DNA from: Alnus glutinosa
Taxonomy: Eukaryota > Streptophyta > Magnoliopsida > Fagales > Betulaceae
Length of the DNA: 64,000 bases
Direction: 5' to 3'
NCBI RefSeq assembly: GCF_958979055.1
Contig: NC_084886.1
Coordinates: 12,014,654-12,078,653 of the forward strand
Part shown: piece after piece, positions 44,958 to 54,618 of the stretch
How positions within the stretch are numbered: position 1 is the stretch's first letter
Layout: each line of letters opens with the position of its first letter
The notes under the pieces: model-generated
Database searches by the model: none
The model's input: only the letters and a program-made list of their open reading frames with translations
What the model was told of the DNA's origin: nothing
Made by a program: the position numbers and the translations under genes

Positions 44958-46202
44958 AGGCTAAATACGTTTGTCGACCGTAGTATATTTCGTATCGTAA
45001 ATGCTACTTTGTTTCTAGCTAAAATCGGAGATAAACTTCCATTCAACTTCTATCTAAAAATTGACGGAAGTCTACGTCAACACTTGAGAGGTGTTGACAC
45101 GTATCCTATGCATTAAAAAAACTTTAAAAAATGAAATAATAAAACTTTAAAAAATAAAGGCATTAATTTTTTTTTTTTTTTTTTTTAAAAATAGAATGGA
45201 GCCACCTCATGGCCGGTTTGGGGTGGCCGAACGACTCTCATGGCCCAAAGGGAGTGGTTCGGCCACCCTCAAAGAGAAAATGGGGGAGGCCGAACCATCC
45301 TCATGGCCCAAAGGGGTTGGTTCGGCCACCCTCAAAGAGAAAATGGTTGTGGCCAAAATTACTCCCAAAAGCCTTGGGGGTGGTTCGGCCACCCTAAATT
45401 GACAGGCCTAAGAGTGGCTGAACCACCCCAAACCGGTCGTTCTGAGGGTGGCCGAACCACTCCTGTGGCCCATGAGGGTGGTTCAACCACCCCCACAAGC
45501 TAAAAGAGCAAAAGAAAAATAAAAAATGGTTTAGGAGGTTTGGCCCACCACTCCCAAGGGCCATGGGGGTGGTTCAGCCATCCAACAAGGCCAAAAAAAA
45601 AAAAAAAAAAAAAGTTTATGGGGTTTGGCCCTTGTGGTTCGGCCACTCCCACAAGGCCAAAGAGTCAAAAACAAAGGGGGTGGGGGGCGGGGAGGGGGGG
45701 TTTGGCTCTTGAGAGTGGTCTCAATCACCACCACAAGGCCTAAGAGCCAAAAAAAAAAAATAAAAAAAAAAAATAAAGGTTTAGGGGATTTCGCTTTTGG
45801 GGGTGACTGAACCTACCTCAAGCCAAATGGGGGTGGCAAGGCTTTTGGGGGTGGTTTCGGACACCTCCATTTTCTCTTTGAGGGTGGCTGAACCACCTCA
45901 TTTGGGCCATGGGGGTGGCTTAGCTTCTATTTTTATTTATTTTTTTATTTTTTTAAGTTTTTTAATTTAATTTAATATTTTTAATTTTTAAAGCTTTTTA
46001 TTTTCATTTTTTTAATTTTCTTTTAATGTATAGGACACATGTCAACACCTTAGAGGTGCTGACGTGGACTTCCGTCAATCTTTTGACAGAAGTATCATCT
46101 CCATCTTTCGTCATAACCAAGATACCATCTGCGATACGAAGTAAACCATAGGAGGCAAAAAATAAAGTCGTTAAACCACTGGAGCAAAAACGTATTTAAC
46201 TA
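44958..46202. mobile_element. Mutator-like element with long TIRs and GGCC-rich core
   Basis: Long inverted arms of about 200 bases start AGGCTAAATACG and (reverse) TAGTTAAATACG, and share TTTCGTATCG, ATTGACGGAAGT and GTGTTGACA blocks. TTCTCTAAA lies on both sides (44949-44957 and 46203-46211), a perfect 9 bp target duplication typical of Mutator elements. The core (45200-45920) is G/C-rich with many copies of GGTTCGGCCACCC-like words, alternately direct and inverted. Overlapping open frames in it are repeat products, not genes. No transposase is seen. Confidence 0.85.
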
Positions 46203-46339
46203 TTCTCTAAATTTTGTTACTTTTTTTAAATTTACACACATTCTCTAAACTACCATCCATCAGTATTTTCTTAAATTTTGATCTGATTGTTTGTTTATTT
46301 ACAAAAGTCTCTTTTTCTCTTCAAGGACTTATTATTTTT

Positions 46340-46940
46340 TAGGGTTAAATGCATTTTTGTTCCTTTTTTAACAACTTTATTTTTTCCTTCTCGATTTCCC
46401 TTTCGTCACAGGTGATATCTCCCTTATAGGCATATACTCAAATAGTACCTTCGTCCATCTGCCACAAAGAAAACTAACGGATTTTCACGTCAAACCAATC
46501 AAAGCTTGACATGTGTCATATACCTCATTAAAAAAAAAAAAAAACTTAAATTTAAAAATTAAAAAAATAAAAATGAAAAGGGTGACTCAGTCACCCCCAA
46601 GGCCCTTGGGGGTGGTCAAATGGCAAAACACAAGGCGCCAAAAAGGAAAATAAAAATGTATGGGTTTGGCCCCTTGGGGGTGGACAAAACCACCCGCAGG
46701 GCAAACGGGAGTGGTCGCGCCACCCCCAACTGGCGAAAAAGAACGAAAAATGTAGGGGTTTGACCCATTGGGGGTGGTGACCGGCCCTAAGGGTGGCTCG
46801 AGCCACCTTTTTTTTTTTTTAAGTTTTTTTTTTAATGAGGTATATTATACGTGTCAAGTTCTTATTAGTTTGACGTAGAAATCCGTTAGTTTTCTTGACG
46901 GCAGATGGACAAAAGTACTATTTTTTGTTTTTTTTTTAAC
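46340..46940. mobile_element. Second Mutator-like element, right arm shortened
   Basis: Inverted arms share GTCCATCTGCC, AAGAAAACTAACGGAT and ACGTCAAAC/GTTTGACGT. The core again has GGGGTGG/CCACCCCC words near 46580-46810. The left arm extends about 90 bases further out (TAGGGTTAAATGCATTTTTG) than the right arm, so the right end is truncated. It is related in design to the neighbouring element but different in end sequence. Confidence 0.6.
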
Positions 46941-49803
46941 CTTCTTCCTTTTTCTTTCTAGACATACCTAGCTTGGTTCTCCTCCTCCCTCCACCAACAG
47001 TGTCATCGGCCGTTCTCGACAATATTTAGTTAAAAATGAAAGTTAATGATAGAGACATGATTCGAACTCAGGATCTTTGTTCTAATACTATGTTAAATCA
47101 CCACTCATCTTAAAACATTAAACTGATAGGAAGATATGAATTTAATTGGGTTAGTTTATGAATTACCACTTATCTTAAAACCTTAAGCTTATAAGAAAAA
47201 ATAAATTTAATTATTTAATCAATACTTTTATAGCGACAACAATAAATTTTCCGCTCTTTGGGTTGATTTGGGCTTCTTCACTTGGTTCTTGTTTCTTTGG
47301 TCTTGGTCCCAGAAAGAAGCTAGTAAGTTCGTTTCACTTTTCTAAGTTTCTTGCATTTTCCCTTTCTTTTTGATTGTTTTCTTTTGCCGAATCTGGAACT
47401 GCAGAACTTGAATATATGTCTGAGTTTGATTTTTATTGCCGATGTATTTGATCAAGGCTCTCAAACATCGGTTTTAGGACCTCAGTCTTATGTCAGTATT
47501 TCTTATGTATGCAAATTTAGAAAAGCTAGTCTTTTATGCTAAAGCAATTACTTTCAGTATTAGTTTGTGTTTTACTAGAGATTTGAATAAGTAAATAGTA
47601 ACTACTTTGGAATGTTTTCAGCTTTAGAAGAGATTTGAAATAGCATTATAAGCATTTGAGCTTTACTATTTAAAAGAGAAACTCTCTCTCATTGTGCTTA
47701 AGAAATTTCATCTTGTTTTTAAGAAAAGCAAATGTTTTGCTCCAAGCTAGGTTTCAAGCAGGACTATACTTTGAGAATTTTAACCCATTCAACAAATGAT
47801 AGATATTTTACCAGACTGAAAGAGGTCTCACATCACACAAAATTATTTGGGTTTTTTACTTATTGAGCTATGAACTCACAGTTTCACTTGCACGTAAAAC
47901 TATTAATTTTACAACGGACATAAATTTTTTACGAACCAACTTCTAATAATGATGTGTGTTCTTTGCATGTGAAAATCACATGTGTTTTTTGTCGTTTTTA
48001 GAGACCGGTTTGTATGAGTTAGAAATTTGTATCCACAATTCCGGTAAATTACCTAGTGTCTTGGGATTGAATTCCTTTTGGAGGAGTACTGTTGCATTAA
48101 ATGTAGGAAATAGATCATATTAAAAATAAATAAAGAATTATTTCGGATAGTTCAAAGTTTGAATTTCACTAACCTCGAACAAGATTGGATACAAATCTCC
48201 AAGTTTAGCTACAAATACAACCTTAGAGGAATTGGAAGATTTTGAGAGTGTACAAAGAGAAAGCTCAGAGAACACTAAAGGAAATTTATTGGGGAAGTAT
48301 ATGCTTTTTGCATTATTGTATTTTTGACAATTTATTTGTTGAAATTTTACCATGTGAGTGAAAAAATCCACGATGATTATACAAATAAACGTGTTTGAAT
48401 GATGGAATGATTGTCTTTTGAGATGCCTATATCTTTCTTTTCTTTTTGTCACTCCTAGAATTGAACATGAACTTTGTTCTATCTGCCTATGGTATAGTTT
48501 CTTTAGAGGCTTCGGTCTCATTTGTTTCGACGTAAAATAATATTTTAAAAATATTTTTTTCGTATTTTTTAATGTTTGGTGCGGTATAAAATAATAGTTA
48601 ACATTTTTAGTTTGACTAGAAATACTTCTTTAATTCTCGTAAAATAGTTTTTCTTTTTTAAAATCATAAATCATTTTTCGAATTTTAATTTCTCATTTTC
48701 AAATTAGCGAACCTTCACGGGCCAGTTTCCGTACAAACCAAGCCCAAGCCCAATTCACCCCTACCCACGATCTTTGAGTTTCTCATTTTGCAAGGCATAC
48801 TTGTAAAATGCAACATGTAGAATTTTGGACAGATGGTTTTCTAATTGAGATATGATCTTTTGCCACCCTAAGACATAACTCTTGACCACCTTGTCCATGT
48901 GGCAAAGTGGTCTCCTACATAGTTTTAGGGTTTTTATTTTTTATTTTTAAAAGTAAAAATAAAAGTTGTTACGTGAACAAAAATAGCGAAAAGTTGTATC
49001 ATATGCAAGGATTATGGCTGTCAATTATGAAAGCTAGATACCATGATATTTTAAATGGTATGAATTATGAAGGGCCATGATATTTTAGCAATGTTATGAA
49101 TTATGAAAATCAGCATGATGTTTTATGTCATTATCATGAATAAAAATTTAAATTTATATACGCAAGCCTAAGAACTCAACTATGTTATGTACTTATGTTT
49201 ATGAAAGAATATGTGCACTAAGTTTTAATAAGTTAATTACCCCACGTCAATTTATGAATAGCATGGTAAGCCACACTGGGCGAATCAACTATGTGGCGTA
49301 CACTGTGATAGTCTTTTGCTCACCCATGGTCTATTTCTCAGAAAAGATTCCACTGCATACAACTTTTCTGAGGCCACATGATTGAGCTTGTAATGATTCT
49401 TCAGGACCTGCCAACTGCGTGAGTAATTCTACAAGTTTATTTTGTGTTCCTCCAATAATGAGTCCCTCTAATAATGAAATGTCTTTTAAAATCACTATTT
49501 GATCGAAATTCAATAATGATCAATTACAAGTTTAACGGTAATTTTAAAAGTCACATCATTATTGAAAGAACACAAAATTGACTTCTAGCATTACTTCCAT
49601 TGCAACGCCTAGGGTTCAAGAAATATGAAAGTAGCCGAAGGGGTAAACATGTTCCATAAGAAAATATGTTTCTTGAAAATGGAAGAAATATTAATTGATT
49701 TGCTTTAAACGCCTTAAACAATTTAAAGTAATAATAGTCATGAGTTTGTGCTTCAAGATTTGAGTTTTAATGCCGTAAACAGGCTTTATAAGCACAATTA
49801 TTA
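46941..49803. other. AT-rich intergenic region
   Basis: No gene is recognised. A minus-strand open frame of 127 codons at 48138-48521 has no known domain. A third copy of the hAT MITE family lies at 47916-48034. The stretch 49070-49150 carries repeated ATGATATTTTA/ATTATGAA words. Confidence 0.4.
47916..48034. mobile_element. hAT MITE, family copy 3 (short)
   Basis: The start GGACATAAATTTTTTACGAA and end GAAATTTGTATCC, with the inner ACCAACTTCTAATAATGA also seen at 22868, identify this as a short internal-deletion copy of the MITE at 21213 and 22825. Confidence 0.65.
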
Positions 49804-49910
49804 AGAGTGCGTTTATGATTGCGATTTTGTAAACAAAAAATGCAATTTTAAACTAAATCGTAAAGAATATACCATTTTTAAAAAATTAAGATTTTAAAAC
49901 GCAAAAAACT

Positions 49911-49947
<37 letters not shown>

Positions 49948-50121
49948 CCGAATCGCAGGTAAGTGCGTGTTTTTTTGAAAACGTAGAATTTTAAATTCTA
50001 ACTTGCGATTTTAAAGGCCAAACTGTGATTTTGCCAAACGCTTAACTGAGTTTTTAAAAATCACTTTTTCAAATTGCTCATTTTAAAATCGCATTTTTAA
50101 AATTGCAAACCTAAACGAACC
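49804..50121. mobile_element. PIF/Harbinger-like MITE with long poly-T
   Basis: The ends AGAGTGCGTTTATGATTGC and (reverse) AGGTTCGTTTAGGTTTGC are inverted repeats of about 25 bases. TTA occurs on both sides (49801-49803 and 50122-50124). A run of 30 or more T lies near 49913-49947. Non-coding. Confidence 0.7.
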
Positions 50122-50215
50122 TTAAGTCCTAGTTAAACATATGGTATGAACTTAACATGTGGTAGATAGCTTTACAAAATTCCACTACTGTGCAAGGTTT
50201 GGGTGTACATGCGGA

Positions 50216-50539
50216 TGTAAAAGTCCATGAGCCTTACTCACTCTCAAAAGACACCTTGAGAGAGGAGGGGTGTCCATGCCTTATAAAGTCTACAAGACAA
50301 AGATCTCTTAGCAATGTGGGACACTTTAACACACCCCCTCATGTGTGGCATCTTTGGCCAAACATGTGTTCAACAACGGGAGGGAAAAACCCATTATTGT
50401 CAAAGGAACCTGCTCTGATACCATGTAAAAGTTCATGGGCCTTACTCATTTTCAAAAGACGCATTGAGAGAGGAGGGGTATCCATGGCTTATAAAGTCTA
50501 CAAGACAAGGATCTCTTAGCAATGTGGGACACTTTAACA
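50216..50539 (-). mobile_element. TRIM retrotransposon with 5 bp target duplication
   Basis: Two 116 bp LTRs, 50216-50331 and 50424-50539, run (minus strand) from TGTTAAAGTGTCCCAC to GACTTTTACA or a near match. Between them, on the minus strand, are TGGTATCAGAGCA, matching the initiator-methionine tRNA primer site, beside the right LTR, and a GAGGGGGTG purine tract beside the left LTR. GCGGA flanks both sides (50211-50215, 50540-50544), a perfect 5 bp duplication. The 92 bp interior cannot encode anything. It is a different family from the TRIM at 12322. Confidence 0.9.
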
Positions 50540-51051
50540 GCGGATGCATATTAACCGTTCGTATCCATTATTCGCACATATCTTTTATCCGTATATACGG
50601 ATACAATTAGTAAAAAAATACTATTTGCATGTACAAATGTAGATAGTGTTTTAACCGCATCCGCATACCCTTTATATATTTTATATTTTTATATATATTA
50701 TAGTTAATATAACATCCCATTTTGTGGACAAGCATACTTTTGTCATCCTTAGAGTCCTATTTTAATTCGCTAGTTTTCCCTTCAAATTGGCATTTTAAGC
50801 CGGTAGATATCAATAAAAATAAGAGGTTTTATATCGTTCTCTCTCATACTCCTAGCAAAATTAACTCCTAAAACATTTTTAGTAGACTCATAAAAATAAC
50901 TTTTCTGCTATTTTGGTGAGCTAATTGGTTGAAATGGTCTAAAATAAGTCTCTCGCAGTCTCACAAATTTGGTGAAAAAATTTTGTGGGTAAAGAATACT
51001 ACTCACTCACCAAAACAATAAAAACTCTCTTTTATTTTATTTTTATTTATC

Positions 51052-52557
51052 CACTACAAAAAACTTATTTTTTAGTCATAAGCAGTTAGCCATATGTATG
51101 AGGGTCATACACATGGCTAACTGCTAGCCACGTGCAGTTAGCTACGTGTGTTCTGCTTGGTGAATCTGGTTGTTGCTAAATGTACATTTAGCAACGTGTA
51201 ATTTTATATATGTGACTATTTAGCCACTTGACTTTTAGCCACGTGTCATCCTCAAGTGGCTAAATGTATTTTTATTTTTTATTTTTTTTAAAAAATGAAA
51301 AATTATATATTTTTAGCCACCTATTCCTTACCCACATCGCCAAAATCAGTAAATACAAGAAAAGAATAGATATCGATCTGTTCTTTTCTTCTTCATTTTT
51401 TTTTTCTTTCTAATATTGTATACGGTATACGGAGAAATGGCCGATGTATCATGCGAGATCCGCGCCATATCTTCGTCCAACTCGTCGTCGAGATTCGGCG
51501 AGGGCCGGCGAGAATACCCACGCCATCGATCGACGAAAATACCCACTCCAAAATTACCCATTTGGCCGAGTAGAAAATACCAAAAGAAACCAACTACTCC
51601 AGTGACTAACAAAAAGGACCAAAAAAAATTAACAAAAAGACAAAAAATACCATCAAAAGGATCCATAAACCACCGGCCTCTTCTCCATCACCGACGACGA
51701 AAACGAGCTTCTCCGGGTGTTGGCGATCGAGTCGTGCGTCCAGGTGGGGGTGAGACGTCGTCTGCTGAGAAAAAAATACAAAAAAAGTGAGAACTTTTTT
51801 TTGATGAAAAATGGGGAGAGACGTGGGAGCTGGAAATAAGAAGAAAATGGGGAGAGACGAGAGAGTTGAAAAAAATAAGAAAAAAAGAAGAAAATGAGGA
51901 GAGACAAGAGATAGAGAGATTTCTAAAAAAAAGAAAAAAAGAATTAAGAAGCCAGATCTGTCGTCCTTTTTAGGCGATAGATTCGACTTTTAAAAAGAAA
52001 TGAAAAAAAAAAATTAAAAAATTGAAATCAAAGACAATTTTAGAAGACAGAGGTGCGGGACCCTTCCCCCCAAAACATGCAAATGGCGACGTGGTCATAA
52101 AGCACATTGCTAAAATTTTAAATTTTAAAAATATTTTTAAAAAATTTTATTTCTTGAAAAAAATAAAAAAAAAATAAGAATATTTTAGCCATGTGGTTTA
52201 TGTGCCATTTGGCCAATTGGAGACGTGGCTTATAAACTACATGACTAAAATTTTAAATTTAAAAAAAAAATTAAAAATTTTTGATAATTTTTTAATAAAC
52301 TAAAAAAATATAAATATTTTAGCCACATGTCTTATTTGCCACGTTGCTAATTGGCAACGTGGTTATTATACACGTGGCTAATTAATACACGTTGCGACAT
52401 GGCCACGTGGATATATTGCGCAAGGCAATATTGCCACATGTACTAAATACACGTGTCCAACTGACTTTTTCATCTTTTCTGCTACATCTCGCCACTTGGT
52501 CATTATGACACGTGACTCATGTCTTTTTTTTTTTTTTTTTTTTTTTTTTTTGTAGTG
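51052..52557. mobile_element. Non-autonomous CACTA (En/Spm) transposon
   Basis: It begins CACTACAAAAAAC and ends TTTTTTTGTAGTG. ATC lies on both sides (51049-51051 and 52558-52560), the three-base duplication of CACTA elements. Many subterminal copies of TAGCCACGTG-like words occur at 51085-51260 and 52180-52450, in both orientations, as expected for transposase binding. The middle (51430-51780) is GC-richer and holds coding-like sequence (see findings). No transposase was recognised. Confidence 0.9.
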
Positions 52558-52591
52558 ATCTCTCATGCATCACATAGCCTCATTTTAAAAA

Positions 52592-53390
52592 GGGAAAAGT
52601 ACACATAACCCCCTCAAACTACCACTCAATTGTCAATGTACTCCCCAAACTACCAATTGTGTCAATGTCCCCCCTTAAACTACCAAAAAATGTCAATATC
52701 CCCCCTAAAACCAACAAAAAGACAAAAACGACCTTAATTTTTTTTAATAAGACAAAAATGTCCTCATAAATTCAAAAAATTAAAACTAAAACTAAAAAAA
52801 TTAAAAACTAAAAAAAAAAAATTAAAAAAAACAATGAAAAAGGAACAATTTGTTTTTAATTAAAAAAAGCAAACAAAAAATAACCGATTTTTTTTAAAAA
52901 AATAAAAAATAAAACAAATGAAAAAAAGAAAAAGAAAAAGAAAAACCTATTTTTATTAAATTAAAAAACGGAAAAGAACAACTTTTTTTTTAAAGAAAAA
53001 AAAAGAAAAATAACATAAATTTATTTATTTATTTAAAAAATAAAACAAATTAAAAAAAAGCCAGTTTCTATTAAAATAAAAAAACGAAAAAGAACAAATT
53101 TTTTTTTAAAGAAAAAAAAACTGAAAATTATTATTTTTTTTAAAATAAAAATAAAAAACAGTTTTAAATTTTTAATTATTTTTTGGAAGAAATTTTTGTT
53201 ATTTTATATTTTTTTTAATAATTTTTTTTTAGTTTTATTTATTTTTAATAATTTTATGAAGGGCATTTTTGTCATTAGGGGGACATTGACATTTTTTGGT
53301 AGTTTAGGAGGGGACATTAACACAATTGGTAGTTTGGGGGGTACATTGACAATGAGATGGTAGTTTGAGGGAGTTATGTGTACTTTTCCC
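52592..53390. mobile_element. Mutator-like element, long-TIR family A
   Basis: The arms start GGGAAAAGTACACATAAC and mirror each other for about 150 bases (CTCAAACTACCA, CAATTGTGTCAATGT, GACAAAAA). The core is A/T-rich. TTTTAAAAA on both sides fits a 9 bp duplication, although the low-complexity sequence weakens this. Related arms recur at 58220-59095. Confidence 0.75.
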
Positions 53391-53990
53391 TTTTAAAAAA
53401 ATATTATTTAAATGAAATAGTGATAATGGATAGTTAAAACGATGAAGCTGTTGAAAGTGCTTTAAAAAAGTAGATGGCTAAAGTAGTGAAAAATGATTTT
53501 TAACTATTTTGGCTAATAAAATTTAGCGAGACTAATAAGAATACTCTCTCCTTTGAATATAGTTTTTTTGTAAAGTTAAATTCAGAAATTCAAAAAACAA
53601 AGAAAAAAAAAATATTATCATATATGCTTTTGGAATTTGTTTTCAGAAGAGTTTTTTTGTTGAGTATTCTACTAGAAGCTAGGAATCAGGCCCAGCTCGA
53701 TAGACACAATTAGGGCCTTGCCCAAGAAGCAATATCCGGTACCCTTTTGAGCAATTGGTTATCCCTTCGAGTAATACCTTTTGTTAAGCCCTTCTATTCA
53801 TGTGAAGATAAGGTACATGATTGCTTCCCATTTTCCCACTTGCTCTTCTGTTTTTAGTTGCTTCATCTTCAGTACTAGATTTCCTCAGTAAATAGCTTTG
53901 TGGTCGTTATTATTGCTATTAGTTTGATTTAATTAACTGAAGTTTTTTTTAGTATATTGATTTTATAACAGTGTCTCTGATTTCGTTAGG
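53391..53990. other. Intergenic, left of the GST relic
   Basis: AT-rich DNA. The right part (53700-53990) may be decayed upstream sequence of the GST exon, since an acceptor-like GTTAG precedes position 53991. I see no first GST exon. Confidence 0.35.
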
Positions 53991-54382
53991 GTCCTGCATT
54001 ATGGGTAGTCTACTGAATTATTGGCGAAGAACAAGAGAAGGCCATCAAAGACACCTTGGAGATGCTGAGAGCCATGGAGGAAGATCCATGGGCTCGGCCG
54101 AGACAAGAAATATTTTGGTGGGGACAACATTGGGATAGTGGACATTGCCTTTGGGCAGAATATTGCTCAATGGTTGGGAGTCATTGAAGAAGTTGTCGGG
54201 AGGAAATTGCTTGAGGCTCAACAGTTCCCTCGCAATTAATATTGCATGCATGGATCAAGAGTTTTAAGGAAGTGCCTGTAATTAAATTGAACCTTCATGA
54301 TCGTTATGAAATGTTGGTTTTTTTTAGGCGTAGAAGGGAAGTGTTGCTGGCATATATCTTCACAAGATTAATTAGTCTCTAA
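53991..54382 (+). pseudogene. Tau-class glutathione transferase, decayed exon 2
   Basis: Pieced across frames, the sequence reads GEEQEKAIKDTLEMLRAMEE, then KKYFGGDNIGIVDIAFGQ, QWLGVIEEVVGRKLLEAQQF and KSFKEVPVIKLNLHDRYEML. It ends in a stop at 54380-54382. This is the C-terminal helical domain of plant tau GSTs, normally encoded by the second exon. A TGA near 54019, a one-base frameshift near 54090 and a TAA with frameshift near 54240 break it. The N-terminal thioredoxin-fold exon is not found nearby. It is not expected to make an enzyme. Confidence 0.82.
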
Positions 54383-54618
54383 ACTCTTGAGGCAAGAAAG
54401 AGAGCTGCTCATAGGAACAGATACTTCATAAACTAGCTACTTGATGCCTGGTTTGATCTAGACAACTAAAATGGATCCTTATAAAACGAACATGGCGCAT
54501 AAAACATAAAACATATATAATTCATGTTCTTAGATAATTCTTGAAATTACTGGTAGAATACAACCAAAACAGCAAATTATATATGTTGCATACAACATTA
54601 CATTAAACAAATAACGAT
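54383..54618. other. 3' flank of the receptor kinase gene
   Basis: Short AT-rich interval between the GST relic and the kinase stop codon. It likely holds the kinase 3' UTR. No repeats or open frames are recognised. Confidence 0.4.

Noticed and set aside
45196-45810. Several overlapping open frames on both strands rich in GRP/HGPKG repeats
   Set aside because: They arise from the GGCC-rich repetitive core of the Mutator-like element; frames on both strands are repeat translations.
48138-48521. 127-codon minus-strand open frame
   Set aside because: No recognised domain, A/T-rich context and no splice or promoter support. It could be retroelement debris, but I cannot show it.
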